Shown one piece after another: positions 9,365 to 20,960 of a stretch of DNA of 64,000 nucleotides (the first letter of the stretch is position 1; the number at the start of each line of letters is the position of its first letter). Source of the DNA: Diabrotica undecimpunctata. Taxonomy: Eukaryota > Arthropoda > Insecta > Coleoptera > Chrysomelidae. Both the position numbers and the translations under genes were made by a program. The DNA lies in NCBI RefSeq assembly GCF_040954645.1, contig NC_092806.1, forward strand, positions 22,035,644 to 22,099,643, written 5' to 3'. The notes beneath the pieces are model-generated. The model worked only from the letters and a program-made list of their open reading frames with translations. It made no database searches and had not been told where the DNA came from.

Positions 9365-11352
9365 CATAAACTCCACTATAAATATACATTTGAAAACTTC
9401 CGAGGGCACAAATCTAACAAACTAGTACTAGCAACAATAAAAATGAAAATAACACCATAAAATTTTCTACATGAAATCATCGAGGAGAAATTCAATGTAG
9501 AATCACTGTGAAACGACTCTACAAGAGAAATGTACCAAAGGAGGCTAGCACAGAAGATACAGCTGAAACAAACAGACGACTTCGAAGATATAAATGCGAG
9601 CAGGGAGAAAATTAAAAACAACATTGAAGATTTAGCAACAGAAGCTCTAGGAAAACGCAAAGTCAGGCTGAACAAAAGAAACAACAACAATACACCATGG
9701 TTTAGAAAATAAACAAAAGAGAAATTTAAAGAGAAACGAGAGGCCTATACAAAGTACAAAACATCAAATACTCCAGAATCCCGAGACACCTATAGAAGAA
9801 TACGAAATTAAACAAAGCAGTTGGTAACAAGAACAAAAAATGAACACTGGGAACAGTTTACAAAAAATATGGAAAGCGATTTCTACTGTACACAAAAACA
9901 AATATGGAGATTAATAAGAAACCAACAGAAAGAAATGGCAGAATTGAAGTAATACAATAACATACCAGTAAATGAATGGGAAAGATACCTGACGGAACTG
10001 TTTAAAGAGAAGGAAAATTATAATCAACACAATAACGTACCTGAATTAAGACACGAAATAGAAATAAGTTTTCAGGAAGTAGAGTTTTCATAAATTCACT
10101 CAAAAATAGAAGGTCACCACTACCAGACGGAATAACCAACGAGTTTCTACAACAAGAAGAAGAACGTATAACCCTAGAGATGACAAAACTTATAGACATA
10201 CAAAAACTAATATTGCACTGCAAGATACCAGACGAATGGAAAAACAGCATAACGATACCAATGTTTAAGAAAGGAAATAAAGAAGACCCCAACAATTATA
10301 GAGGTATAAATCTACTGAACACCGCACTTAAGCTTACCACAAAAGTCCTAACCAACAAAATCAATGAACTAACGACTTTATCAGATGAACAAAAAGGATG
10401 TAGATCTGGAAGATCCTGCGTAGACGCCGTATATGTACTAGGACAAATCACAGAAAAGGCCATCTAGTACAATAAACCAGCATATCTATGTTTTATAGAC
10501 CTGACAAAGGCTTTCGATCGCATCCAAGTCGAAGACGTCTTACACCTACTGTATAAAAGAAACATACCAGTGAATATTATACAAATCATCGAAAAAACCT
10601 ATTTCCATAATCGAATCCAGGCAAAGATAAATGGAAAACTAACACATTGTATACCGGTACAAAGCGGAGTCAGACAAGGTGACTTGTTAAGCCCACTTCT
10701 CTTTAATATAATAATCGACGAAATAATACAAGCAGTACGTAAAGGTCATGGTTACGGAATGGGGAACAAAGAAATCCAAATATTATGTTATGCAGATGAA
10801 GTCGCATTAATCGCCGAGACAGAAGACGAGCTCCAAAGATAAGATTAACACACATCTTCAATACAACAGCCAATAAATGCAATATGATAATATCAGCAGA
10901 AAAAAACCAAATTTATGACAACATCTAAATACACACTACGATATAAAATCGAAATTGATGGGGAAATAATAAAGCAGGAAGCAAGGTTTAGATATCTGGG
11001 AATAGATATAACTAGTTACGAAGATTTTAAAGAAGAAGTACGACAACAAAGCTTAAAAGGAAATAAAGTGGCGGGATCTCTTAATGACACAATCTGGAAG
11101 AACAAACACCTAAGACAAGACACAAAAACAAGAATCTATAAAGCATCGAAATAGGTAGGGAGAGAAGACATTTGTAGAATGGCAGAGGATAGGATAGTAC
11201 AAATAGCAGAAGATAAGTCACCAAATGGACAAAGAAATATTGCCAGACCAAGAAAAAGATGATGCGATAATTTAAACAATTTAGGAGGTTCATATTGGAG
11301 AAGAAACATGTTTTAAAGCCTACAAACAAGGAGAAAGAAGAAGAATAAGATG
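9365..11352 (+). pseudogene. LINE (GRSC/YADD group), 5'-truncated, mutated catalytic box
   Basis: Begins at the end of the endonuclease (degenerate HYLVLATIKMKI near 9410), then a basic linker (9530-9950) and RT. Visible are KGNKEDPNNYRGINLLNTA (about 10270-10325), DEQKGCRSGRSCVDAV, LTKAFDRIQVEDVL, GVRQGDLLSPLLFNIIIDE (10668-10730) and CYADEVALIAE (10785-10815). The YADD box reads YADE, so one catalytic aspartate is lost. In-frame stops occur near 9710, 9950 and 10465. The thumb is at 10915-11154; a deletion near 11150 then removes the MTYASETR segment and the frame resumes at DRIVQIAEDKSPN. It ends in an AAGAAGAATAAG tail. Confidence 0.9.
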
Positions 11353-12690
11353 ATGCCAATACGTGTTTTTTTTTCTGGGAGTGGTTAACACCCCTACTGA
11401 GGGGTGGAAAACTGTTATCAAAAAACCATGATAGTCACTAGAAAGTCAATTATAAGACATGGAATTTATGGAAAATATCACTAAGAATTCCATGGAAATT
11501 AGGAGAAAACGTCTGTATATTAACAACATTTTTTAATGCATTCAGTGAGTTCCAAATTACTGAATGAAATCAAGTAAAAACTAAATATAAAACCGGCATA
11601 TTTAACATAACACTTTTTTTTAGAGAACATTTTTTAAATAGTAACTGCATCGCGAGAAAAAATACCAAATTAGTAAATTACTCTTAGTTAATTAGTAACA
11701 AGCATTCCGAGTAAGCGCAATCAGCACATCGGTCAGGCAAGGCAGCAGCGCCCAACGCCCAAAAATATATGTACGCTGATTAGGGGCTAATTAATTACCT
11801 GAGTGTCCGGGTAGCTACCGAGAGAGCGCCCATGATAAGAGCGCTAATGAGATTAGCCGAACGGTCAGTGAAACAAGTGACTGCTTTAATTGATAGTTCA
11901 GTGGAAGTTGTGAAGATAGCCATGTAGGAACGCGTGTTACGGACCATTTTTCTACCAGGACCGTATTTATATCATCTGATAACGTTGACTGCCACTGGTT
12001 TCGCTGTGAGAAATATGTGTGTTTGTTCCATATGTCGCATGGGTAGTTCTTATGCAGATTTGCTGATTGGAATTGAAATATATCGATGGCTGATCTTTTA
12101 GAAAGTATACAACCTTATTTTCAAATTAATGTAGCCTATAGATATCGTGGCCGAATAATTATCGCTCATAAATATTGTTTGATTGACATATTTAGACAAA
12201 AAAAATCTTTTTGAACACACTAAATTACTAAGTAAAAAGGATAGTATTATAGAAACTAGAAATAAAATTTATAAAATAGTATAACTAAAAATCTGTAATA
12301 AAGGGCCAACCACAAAATTCACTAAAGAAATTAAGTCAACCGTTTTGTTTATTTAATAATATTTAGAAACATTAGGTAAAGATATAAACATCTCCGAGTA
12401 TTCGAGCCCCTTCCCATATCAGTTGGCCACCTATGGAATTTGCAGTTTGAGTCGGTTACCATAAACAAATTATACTCTGCATGCTTTTATAAATTCCCGT
12501 ATTAATTAATACGCTATTTTTATTAATATTTAATAAAAACATTACCCTTATCGGTTTTTTTTTTCGATAAAAAAAGTCACTAAATCCAGAGGTAGCTATG
12601 GAAAAATTACATCAAAACAATAATATTGTCAGTTAATGTCAAATATATTTTTTAATATTGTAAAGCTTTTTGTCGTTTGTGGATTGTACA
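11353..12690. other. No recognised gene; GC-richer unique patch
   Basis: No coding signal. The part at about 11690-11950 is notably less AT-rich than its surroundings and matches none of the repeats recognised in the window. It includes motif-like blocks such as TAATTAATTACC, a homeodomain-type core. A distal regulatory element is possible but unproven. The remainder is AT-rich. Confidence 0.35.
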
Positions 12691-13560
12691 ATGGGTCGAG
12701 GTAAAGTTATCGATAAGAAAATTTGTTCAATCATTATTAGATTTTTTAATTCTGGAAACTCCAATTCGGAAATCGCGAATATCTACAGGTAGGCAAATCT
12801 ACAGGTTCGGTCGTCACAAAACCTAGAAATGTACGAAAAAGTAAAATACCCGAAGCAGATCGAAGGGCATTAAGACGCATTATAGTGAAAAGTCGACGAC
12901 AAATTATATGGAGTTAGGCGTTTTATGAAGTGACGTTATTGGAAGACCCGTTTCTAGATCAACATGTCACAGAGAGGCCCACAAATTAGGATTTAGTATT
13001 TACAAAGTAAGTTATATAGTTGAAAAAATTAGTAAAAATTGTTTTTAATAAATTTCATTTTATTTTAGGCTAAGAAAAAGCCACTTCTAATATTACAACA
13101 AAAGATAAATAGACTAAGATGGTCAAAAGAGCATAAAGATTGGCTCAGTCGCAATGGGATTCAATACAATGGAGGGATGAGTCCAGATTTGTAGTGTGTG
13201 TTGGAGACAGTAGGAGTCGCGTTATTCACAGGAAAAATTAAGCTTTCCATCCCGACTGTCTGAAGAGAAAAGTCATATTTTCTGCATCTGTCATGATCTG
13301 GAGCAGCATGTCGTCTAAAGGTGTGGGAAAGTTACATTTTATCGATGGGATTGTAAACACAGACAAATATTTGAATATTTTAAAAGAATCTCTTTTACCG
13401 ATTATGGAACCCCGTTTAACATCAGCGGAAGATTTTGTCTTCCAACAGGATGGCGCAGGTTATCATACCTTAAAAAAGAGTTTAAAATGAATTGAAGATC
13501 ATGGCATACTACTTCTGGAATGGGTTTCTAACAGTTCCGACTAATCCCCGATAGAGACAC
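12691..13560 (+). pseudogene. Tc1-like transposase with a candidate 62-bp intron, decayed
   Basis: The frame opens with MGRGKVIDKKICSIIIRFFN, a Tc1-type N-terminal helix-turn-helix, then breaks. Around 12950-13070 the reading SIYK is followed by GTAAGT...TTTTAG (13007-13068); removing it joins K to AKKKPLLILQQ in frame, so this looks like a real small intron. The DDE region follows with WRDESRFVV (first Asp), VMIWSSMSSKGVGKLHF and FVFQQDGAGYH (second Asp) in the frame open at 13293-13490, then a degenerate SSD-SPIETL block near 13540. Several stops and frameshifts disable it. No terminal inverted repeats were identified. Confidence 0.8.
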
Positions 13561-13840
13561 TAAAAAAGACAGAAATACAAAGGAAACTTAGGAAGATAGC
13601 CGCAAAGATAGAGGAAATGGGAAAAGGACAAAAATCGGTTGTGGATTCATAATTATAGAAGACACAAAATGAAAATGGGACCAACAAACAAACATGATGC
13701 TACAAACAAAAGCTACGAACAATGCAGTACCAGCTAGTTAAAAAAAAACTAGTGGAAGAAATTACAAGGACGGAATGGGAAATCAAAAAGGGACATAATA
13801 ATGAACACAAGCTGAAAGAAACCACATTTAAAAGGCAACA
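13560..13840 (+). other. Coding-like remnant, unclassified
   Basis: Plus-strand translation gives lysine/glutamate-rich peptide segments (IQRKLRKIAAKIEEMGKGQK and KKKLVEEITRTEWEIKKG) interrupted by stops. The composition suggests the coiled-coil part of a transposon protein, but I cannot name the family. Confidence 0.3.
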
Positions 13841-13844
13841 TAAA

Positions 13845-14260
13845 GACAAACAATGAGAAGGCCGTTTTAAAAATGGCAACATAATCGATACATACCCTGC
13901 TTAAAGAATTTTTGTGGCTGTTGCTCGCAGAATTCTTGTACGGCCTTTGTACTTCTTCATCCAACTGAAAACGATTACCATTTGATGCTTTTTTCGGTGG
14001 CCTAAAGATGTGAAAATCGCACATCTTGACTATACAGCGGATGCTATAATCCATCTCTTTCGTTGTAGATTTTCTTTTAGTACTTTGGCAACATGAAGCC
14101 GAGCATTGTCGTGGAGAAGAGTGACATCACGTGAGAGCTTCCCTGGACAGTTTCATCATATTGCTTGATGTAGTTTATTCAAAATCTCATTAAATAGGTT
14201 CGCGTTAAGGTTCTGGAAAGTCAGTTGAGTGATTACAATTATTTCCAAGGCTAACCTGAC
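13845..14260 (-). pseudogene. mariner transposase fragment
   Basis: Minus-strand translation gives VTLLHDNARLHVAKVL (14070-14130), the second catalytic-Asp block of mariner transposases, followed by a degenerate YSQDVRFSHL block. Another frame then carries RFQLDEEVQ and a degenerate C-terminus near 13860-13980. Upstream, weak similarity continues to about 14260. The third acidic residue block is damaged (SQD instead of SPD) and frames shift, so it is inactive. Confidence 0.7.
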
Positions 14261-14269
14261 CAAGGATAG

Positions 14270-14550
14270 GTTTTAATAGAACTTCTTTTTCTTCTTTAGA
14301 ACGACTCTAATGGAGCTTGGCGATTTCTTCTGCAAACCATCTTTATCCTGTGCTTTTCTTATTAGGATTTGGAGGTCTAGTCATGCCCAATCCTTGATGT
14401 TACGCAGCCAGGTCATTTGTCGTCTGCCAGAACCACGGTTTTCTTCAATTTTTTCTTCCATTATTAGTTGAAGGAAGTTATATCTCTCGTGTCTCAATAT
14501 ATGTCCAAGATAAGATGTTTTACGTTTTTTAATAATGCCTATAGAATTTT
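14270..14550 (-). pseudogene. LINE C-terminal fragment
   Basis: The minus strand reads KKRKTSYLGHILRHERYNFL, then GSGRRQMTWLRNIKDW, the typical C-terminal boxes of the LINE group seen at 16.6-18.9 and 45.4-46.6 kb. It ends near an AAGAAGAAAAAG tail at about 14285. Only about 90 codons remain. Confidence 0.7.
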
Positions 14551-16636
14551 TATACTATATTTCTTTCTACTACATACTCTTCTACAAACAAAGTGAGGGT
14601 AGCCAGACATGGCAATAGGTTGGACAGCGGCAGTTGAGTGTTCCAAAACTGATCATGCAGCGAGAATGATAGCCACAGAAACGGCACATATACAGCGGTG
14701 CAGAAGGCAATGGGAAACCACTGCACTATTTTCCCAAGAGAATTTCTTTCCATAACGATGAAAATTTCAGTAAATGAAGATGGGATGTGTAGTCATCCGG
14801 AAAGGAATATTGGAAGAAATCACGATCCTCAGTAATAGGGAAACGACAAGAGAGAGACATAGAACTTTTAGAATGCGGTGGAATATCCACATGTCAAAGT
14901 TTTCCAGGCGTCGTAACGAACTAATTGTCAGCGTCTGGTTCTAAGTTTTCGACATTTTTTATTAATGCAATATGTTTTATTTATCTTCGTTTCTTCTTTC
15001 TTCACTACCTTCATGTCTGGTTTTGGCTCTTGCTTTTTTGTTTTGATTATTTTTATTTTATTTTTAAATTTGGCTACAAGCATGACGTGGGCAGAGGGAA
15101 CATCTGCTATTTCGGTATCTTTGATTGATCATTATGTAACCTGATTTCTGAACAAGCGTATAAAATCCCTACAAATTGAAATAACCTATTACAATCCTTC
15201 TACGGGATGAAAGGGTGACAAAAATGATGAAAGTGAAACCTTTAAAAATGCCGTGTAATTGGTCTACTCAACAACAAAATATGCTGAACCAAAATATTTT
15301 CAGCATGAAGACCAACAAGAAAAAAGCCAAATCAGAAAAGATTCCCAATAAAATAGAATGACGACATTAAGAGAATCTTAGTTGAATAGAGAATGAAAGT
15401 TTGTTAAGAAGGCCTATGTTCAAAAATGAACAGATTTTGGCTAATGATGATGATACTTATTATTTTCTCTAAATAATCAGTTATGATGATGATACTGTAT
15501 TATTTGTTCCAAATTTCGACTACCGTATATTCGTGACATCTTCAGTTTTATTTACCATAACTTTAGTTTCAAACAGTGTGCAAATATTCAAGAAACACGC
15601 AATGGCTATAGGAGATAGAACAATTATAGTCGGACTAATAATCATCACGTAATTAAAAAGAGCGATTTGATTGACTTTTAGACTCTTTTGAGCAGCTCAT
15701 CTAACGATAATAGAACGGATGGTAGCCTGTTTTTGGAAAACGAAATGTTAACAAAAAAGAGAAATACCTCTGAGGTGTGTCTAGTCACTACATGTATTTA
15801 AATATGTACAGTACATACATACGAATTTCTGTGTCTCTTTTCACAAGCTGTGGTTTTGCCGGCTCACACTCATCTGCATTGAAGTGTCTTCGATCTAAAC
15901 GAAATTTATTCCTGTTGTGAAAGGAGCCGCCCGGGATGGCGAGTTGCGAGGCATTTCATTCATCCCGGTTCCTACTACCCACTATTAAAATTTATGCATC
16001 ATATTAGCATTATATAAGTGAATTTCGACGAATTCGAACGGTCAAAGCGGCCGCCAATAATTGGCTATTTTAGAATAAGATTCACTTTGCAAAAACTACT
16101 GGGAATAGTATAAATAATTCCCGGTGAATGTCACCGACGGCCTGATTTATTGGACGTGGTCCGACAGTGATGGAAGTCGCGGCGAATAAACAATCAAAGG
16201 GCCGATGCCGATTGTCGACTCCATCTTAGGTTGCAGACTGTATCGTAATGAGGTTCAGCCGATACAAGCGTTATCGATATTATCGACATCGACAATCAAA
16301 AGTATCTACGTCCGATTTAACTCAACACGCTCAGTGGCCGCCTTTCTTTCTTGTTTTTCTTTTATCGCATCCATCATACGCCAAGAGCAACATCAAACAT
16401 ATAAGGAGTGAAATTAGAAAAAGCGTAAAAGTTTAAATAAACAATTTTTGTATCGCCGCCAATACCAGTGCAGGTCTCGTTCGCACAGAAGTTAAAAAAG
16501 AGTTGTGGTAAAACTTTTTATGGTTTGAATTTTTAAACCGTTCTATTATAAATATTTGTTCATATGGTCGTTTAAAATCACTTTTATTTTACTTTTGGCT
16601 ACATAATGGCATTATCAATTACTTGAGATAGCGACA
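14551..16636. other. No recognised gene; GC-richer unique patch near 15.84-16.20 kb
   Basis: Most of this 2 kb shows no readable protein. The part at 15840-16200 is richer in G+C and CpG, holds blocks such as GCGGCCGCCAATAATTGGC, and has no match among the window's transposon families. It may be a unique, possibly regulatory, sequence. The two overlapping 60-70-codon frames at 16205-16436 lie at its edge and carry no domain I know. Confidence 0.35.
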
Positions 16637-18900
16637 TATATGCACAGAGAGAAACGAGATAGGAGACCTCTTAGAAAAATTCGCAGAAGACGCAGAACTA
16701 GTTGTCACCAACACATTCTTCCAATTACCACCTCGCAAGCTGTACACGTGGAAATCCCCTCAAAAAAGACCCGGGAGAATTATTAGGAATCAAATAGACT
16801 ACATTTTAGTAAATAAAAGATTCCGAAACAGCTTTACATCTGTCAAGACTTATCCTGGATCAGACTTAGAGACAGACCACGTTCCACTGGTAGGAGTATT
16901 TCGAGTAAAACTCAAAACAGTGCAGAGAAGGAAAGCACAATCATACGACCTACGTATGCTGAAAGACCTTGATACGAGGATGAGAGTCCAAGCCACGTTA
17001 AACGAGCAAGTGACTGCAATTAGAGACGAATCGAACGAAGAACAAACAATCAATCATATTACAGAAATAGTGCAAAATGTAAAGGATAAACACTTAAAGA
17101 CAGATAGATTAATGAAGAAAAAATCATGGATGACAGATGAGATCCTGAAACTAATGGACGAAAGAAGAGAAGCCAAAAATGACCCAGACAAATATAAAAC
17201 CATAAATATATTAATAAGAACGAAAATCAGAGAAGCGAAAGAAAAAGAAGCCAGGGAAAGATGCGAAGAAATTGAGACCCTGCAGTCAAAGTACGATAGT
17301 CACAATGTACATAGGAAAGTTAAAGAACTCACAGGGGGACTAAGATGAAGGCAGAAAGGAAATATAACTGATTCTGACGGAAACATCATCTTGGACAAAC
17401 AGAGTAAAACAAGAACATGGAAAGAATATCTAGAAAAACTATTTGAAGACCAAAGAGATAACACCTTTAAGCTACAAGAAGAGGTAAATGATGGACCAAG
17501 AATATTACAGCAGGAAGTTTACTCCGCAATTATACAGTTAAACGATGGCAAAGCGGCAGGCCCTGATAATATACAAGCAGAACTACTCAAACTAATGGAC
17601 AACGAATCAATAGCAATAATCGCAAAGATATTTAACAACATATACAACTCTGGAGAAATGGCCAACAGAATGGCTAAAATCTGAGTTTATTGCACTTCCA
17701 AAAAAAAACAGGAGCCAAAAAAATGCCGTACTATAAGCCTCATGAGTCATGTATTAAAATTGTTCCTAAAGATAATTCATAAGAGAATCTACAAGCTGTG
17801 TGAAAGTCAAATTTCCCCCAACCAGTTCGGGTTCATAAATGCTGTTGGTACTAGAGAGGCTTTGTTCTCAGTACAAGTATTATTCCAGAGATGCAGAGAC
17901 GTCAACTGTGACGTATACGCATGTCTGGTTGATTATGAGAAAGCGTTTGATCGAGTACAGCACGCCAAAATGATGCAAATACTAAAAGAAACAAAAATTA
18001 ACAACCAAGATCTGAAAATAATTAGAAGTCTCTACTGGAATCAGACAGCAAATCTCAGAGTTGAAGGTGAACACACTGACTATGTGAAAATCATGCGTGG
18101 AGTGAGGCAAGGCTGTATTTTATCTCCTCTAATCTTCAATCTGTACTCTGAAAGAATATTTATCGAAGCTTTAGACGAAACTGTAAAAGGTATTCTACTA
18201 AATGGTTGCCGGCTAAACAACATCAGATATGCAGATGACACCATAGTATTTGCGGACAACTTAGAAGACCTACAAGTTCTTATGAACAAAATCACGTATT
18301 ACAGTCAACAATATGGACTCAATATAAACGTTAAGAAGACAAAGCATATGATAATTAGCAAGAAAAGAATAACAGAAGGTCAACTCTACGTCAACCAATC
18401 CCCTGTAGAAAGAGTGACGCACTACAACTACCTCGGCACTATAATAAATGAAGAATGGACCAACAACCAGGAGATTAGTTTTTTATGGTGTTGAATCGTG
18501 GACCTTGAACGAAGATATGTGCAGAAAACTGGAAGCATTTGAGATGTGGCTATATCGGAGAATGCTTAAGATCCCGTGGACTGACCGAGTCACAAATGAG
18601 GAGGTCCTCAGAAGAATGAATAAGAATCGAGAAGTACTGACCACCATCAAATCTCGAAAGTTACAGTTTTTCGGACATATTATGCGAAATGAATCCAGAT
18701 ATACTCTCCTTCAAGCCATCCTGCAAGGAAAAATATTTGGAAAACGAGATCCAGGAAGAAGAGGAACATCTTGGTTAAAGAACCTCAGAATCTGGTTCAA
18801 TACAACATCTGTGCAGCTTTTCCACGCTGCTGCAGATAAGATAAAGATTGCCATGATGATCGCCAACATTCGTAACGGATAGGCATATCAAGAAGAAGAT
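16637..18900 (+). pseudogene. RTE-like LINE, endonuclease C-terminus to 3' tail, internally deleted
   Basis: Starts in the endonuclease (LVVTNTFFQLPPRKLYTW, RNQIDYILVNKRF and a degenerate TDHVPLV at 16640-16890), then a charged linker to 17340. RT follows with GKAAGPDNIQAELLK (17391-17684), a frameshift at about 17690 and a 250-codon frame (17742-18494). That frame carries NQFGFINAVGTREALFSVQV, VDYEKAFDRVQ, GVRQGCILSPLIFNLYSE and RYADDTIVFAD; the YADD box is intact. A deletion at about 18470 removes roughly 60 codons of thumb. The C-terminal frame (18448-18882) has FYGVESWTLNEDM, RRMLKIPWTDRVTNEEVL, LQFFGHIMRN and a normal stop. A GAAGAAGATG tail follows. Confidence 0.9.
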
Positions 18901-18959
18901 GCACAGAGATCCTTAGAGGACCCCAACATTTTCGATTATCAATCATCCCCTTATGCTCA

Positions 18960-20085
18960 GCATAAGGACCTCTTTTACCTAGAATTTTTGGCGAACTATG
19001 GGCATTTCATCGTCATTCCGTGTTCAATTTGTTTTGTGGGGTAATCCTGAGGCCTTTCTCTCACTGTCTTCGTGTGTTGTTTCTGTTTGTCTGTAGTTTC
19101 CCTGTCCGTGAGGTCTTGGTTGTGTTCTTGATTGTGTGTGTACAAAACCAATGTTTGTACAGTTTCTATGTGATCTCTGTGGTTGAGATCCTCTGGACTG
19201 AGTTTCGATATAATACCGTGCCCTCTTGGTTGCTCCTTATGAGAAAATCTCATAAGGATCAACCTTATGAGATTTTCTTAGTGTGTGAAGTTGGCAGGAT
19301 TAGGTCCATTGCAGTTTGTACACCTGCAGATTGATCCTGCGGAATTATGCACTGCGATGCCCTGTAATTTCAGACACATTTCACACATTTAGTTGTCGCA
19401 TGTCAATTGCTACTTGTATGTTAAGGTGACTGACAGTTTTATCATTGGAGTTGCATTCAATTTTCGTCAGCATGTTTAAGTTTTTTATCGTTACTTCCAT
19501 TTGTTTTAGCGTGTTTATCTTTCTTATATTCTTCTTTTTTTCTTTTGGCACTTGTACCATAAATTATGGATAGAATCCTGTGAACCGTATCTGGATTTTT
19601 TTTAATACTAATTGGATTCAGATCCTCGATTTTCCTCCTTTCTGCTTCGGTGTCTACATCTGTGAACACTCCTTTTATGACAGCCTTATGACAGCCTAAG
19701 GTTGGTTTCTTCTTTGTCAGCTCATGAAGTAGTCATCATCCTATAGTGTATCAGTGATCATCTTTTTATCTTCCATGGTATCGGCAGTCAAATTAACTTT
19801 CACGTTTGCTTTTTTTGTTACTTTCCGTTTTGCGTGAATGTTGTTCATTTCGATGATGTGCGTGATTTTTTTCATGTCCTTTAATCAGTAATGATTTTCT
19901 CCACTGCTTTAGTATTGATGTTTATGGGAGCCGTCCCCGTGGAGCATTTGTATGTGAAAGCTTCTGAACTGTATATCCTTGGTGTTTCGGTTTTATTCAA
20001 TGTTTGATCCTGCATCTCTCCGAATTTTGTCCTCAGGTATTTGATATCTTCTTCCAATCTAATTTCATTCAGGTGGGAGAGAAAG
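18960..20085 (-). pseudogene. Jockey-type gag (ORF1) remnant
   Basis: Minus-strand reading gives a decayed nucleic-acid-binding gag protein. A leading segment includes YSSEAFTYKCSTG near 19960. A TDVDTEAERRKIEDLNPISI block at 19600-19670 resembles the RNA-recognition part of Jockey-like gags. Cys-rich knuckles TKCVKC and ICRCTNCNGPNPANF occur near 19290-19400, with frameshifts between them. Beyond 19260 an 88-codon polar frame (19262-18996) covers the C-terminal region. Order and spacing of the knuckles support ORF1 of a Jockey-like LINE; its RT is not attached here. Confidence 0.6.
19242..19278. repeat. 16-bp perfect inverted repeat with 5-nt loop
   Basis: AGAAAATCTCATAAGG (19242-19257) is perfectly complementary to CCTTATGAGATTTTCT (19263-19278). 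It lies inside the decayed gag and is probably a small inverted duplication. It is too AT-rich and isolated to call a terminator. Confidence 0.7.
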
Positions 20086-20089
20086 AGAT

Positions 20090-20960
20090 CTAATGTGTCT
20101 TTACCATGAGGCCAAATAACAAAGGTGTATTTGGCCTTTGGCCTGGTATCGTAACCAGCAGGTGGGTTTGAGATTTGATGAGGACAGTGCTGTTATTTCG
20201 AAATGTTCCATGTAGATATCAGTTATCACGAAAGATAGGGGGATCCCATTAGAGCATCTTTGATTTGACGATAAAAATGATTTTGGAATGAAAAGTATGT
20301 ATTAGACATGCAGAGTTTTTTAAGAGATATTGCGTCTAGGGGAATTTTATGTTTAGAGTCCAAGATGGAAATGGATACATCAATAGGAATGTTGGTGAAT
20401 AAAGAAACGATGTCAAAACTAACTAGTATATCTTACTAGTTAGAAAATGTTTTTCAAAAATAGAAATGATTTTCAGAAGATCAATGAAATGGAAAGAATT
20501 CTTGACAAAAAACGAGGCGTTTTCGGCTAACGGTTGTAATTATAGGCGAGATGTTTTGCCAATTTCTGAGTGGAGAAGTTCTATGCACTGATGATGGGTC
20601 TTACGGTAACATTGGGCTTATGGATTTTTGGCAGGCCGTATATTCTTGAAATTCGGGATAATTTTTCTCTGGGTATAAGAGTTTTTTTGACATCGGGAGG
20701 TAGAGTAGACTGATTTATGATGGATTTGGTCGTTATTTCTAGATAGCTGGTGGGATCGTTTGGGACGCATTTATATTCTGTGGAATTGAGAAGTTTGAAT
20801 ATTTTGTCGAAATAATTAGAAGAGTTGAGAATGACGGTGGCATTACCTTTGTTGGCCGGAAGGATGACAATGTTAGGGTTGTTCTAAAGTTCTTTTAGGG
20901 CACGTCTTCCTGACAGACTGATATTTGACGGTGAGGTTTTGGAAGTACGAAGAATTATGG
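20090..20960 (-). pseudogene. Penelope-like element reverse transcriptase remnant
   Basis: Minus-strand frames read NPNIVILPANKGNATVIL (about 20830-20890), KLSRISRIYGLPKIHKPN (about 20610-20670, the signature block of Penelope-like RTs), VRPIISAL, LAENASFFVKNSFHFIDLL, and then GIPLSFVITDIYMEHFEITA and LKPTCWLRY near 20170-20240. The segment that should hold the YxDD catalytic box is corrupted; WPHGKDTLDLFLSHLNE follows in another frame. Stops and frameshifts are frequent. No GIY-YIG endonuclease follows; the gene runs directly into the Jockey gag remnant at about 20085. Confidence 0.8.

Noticed and set aside
14550..14753. 67-codon hydrophobic minus-strand frame
   Set aside because: It looks like the antisense of a moderately repetitive-looking non-coding stretch; no domain recognised.
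16205..16436. Two overlapping plus-strand frames of 60-70 codons
   Set aside because: They overlap in different frames without motifs; chance frames in GC-richer DNA.
19242..19278. Hairpin as a transcription terminator or regulatory RNA
   Set aside because: It lies in a decayed gag gene of a eukaryotic retroelement with no transcript context; treated only as an inverted repeat.
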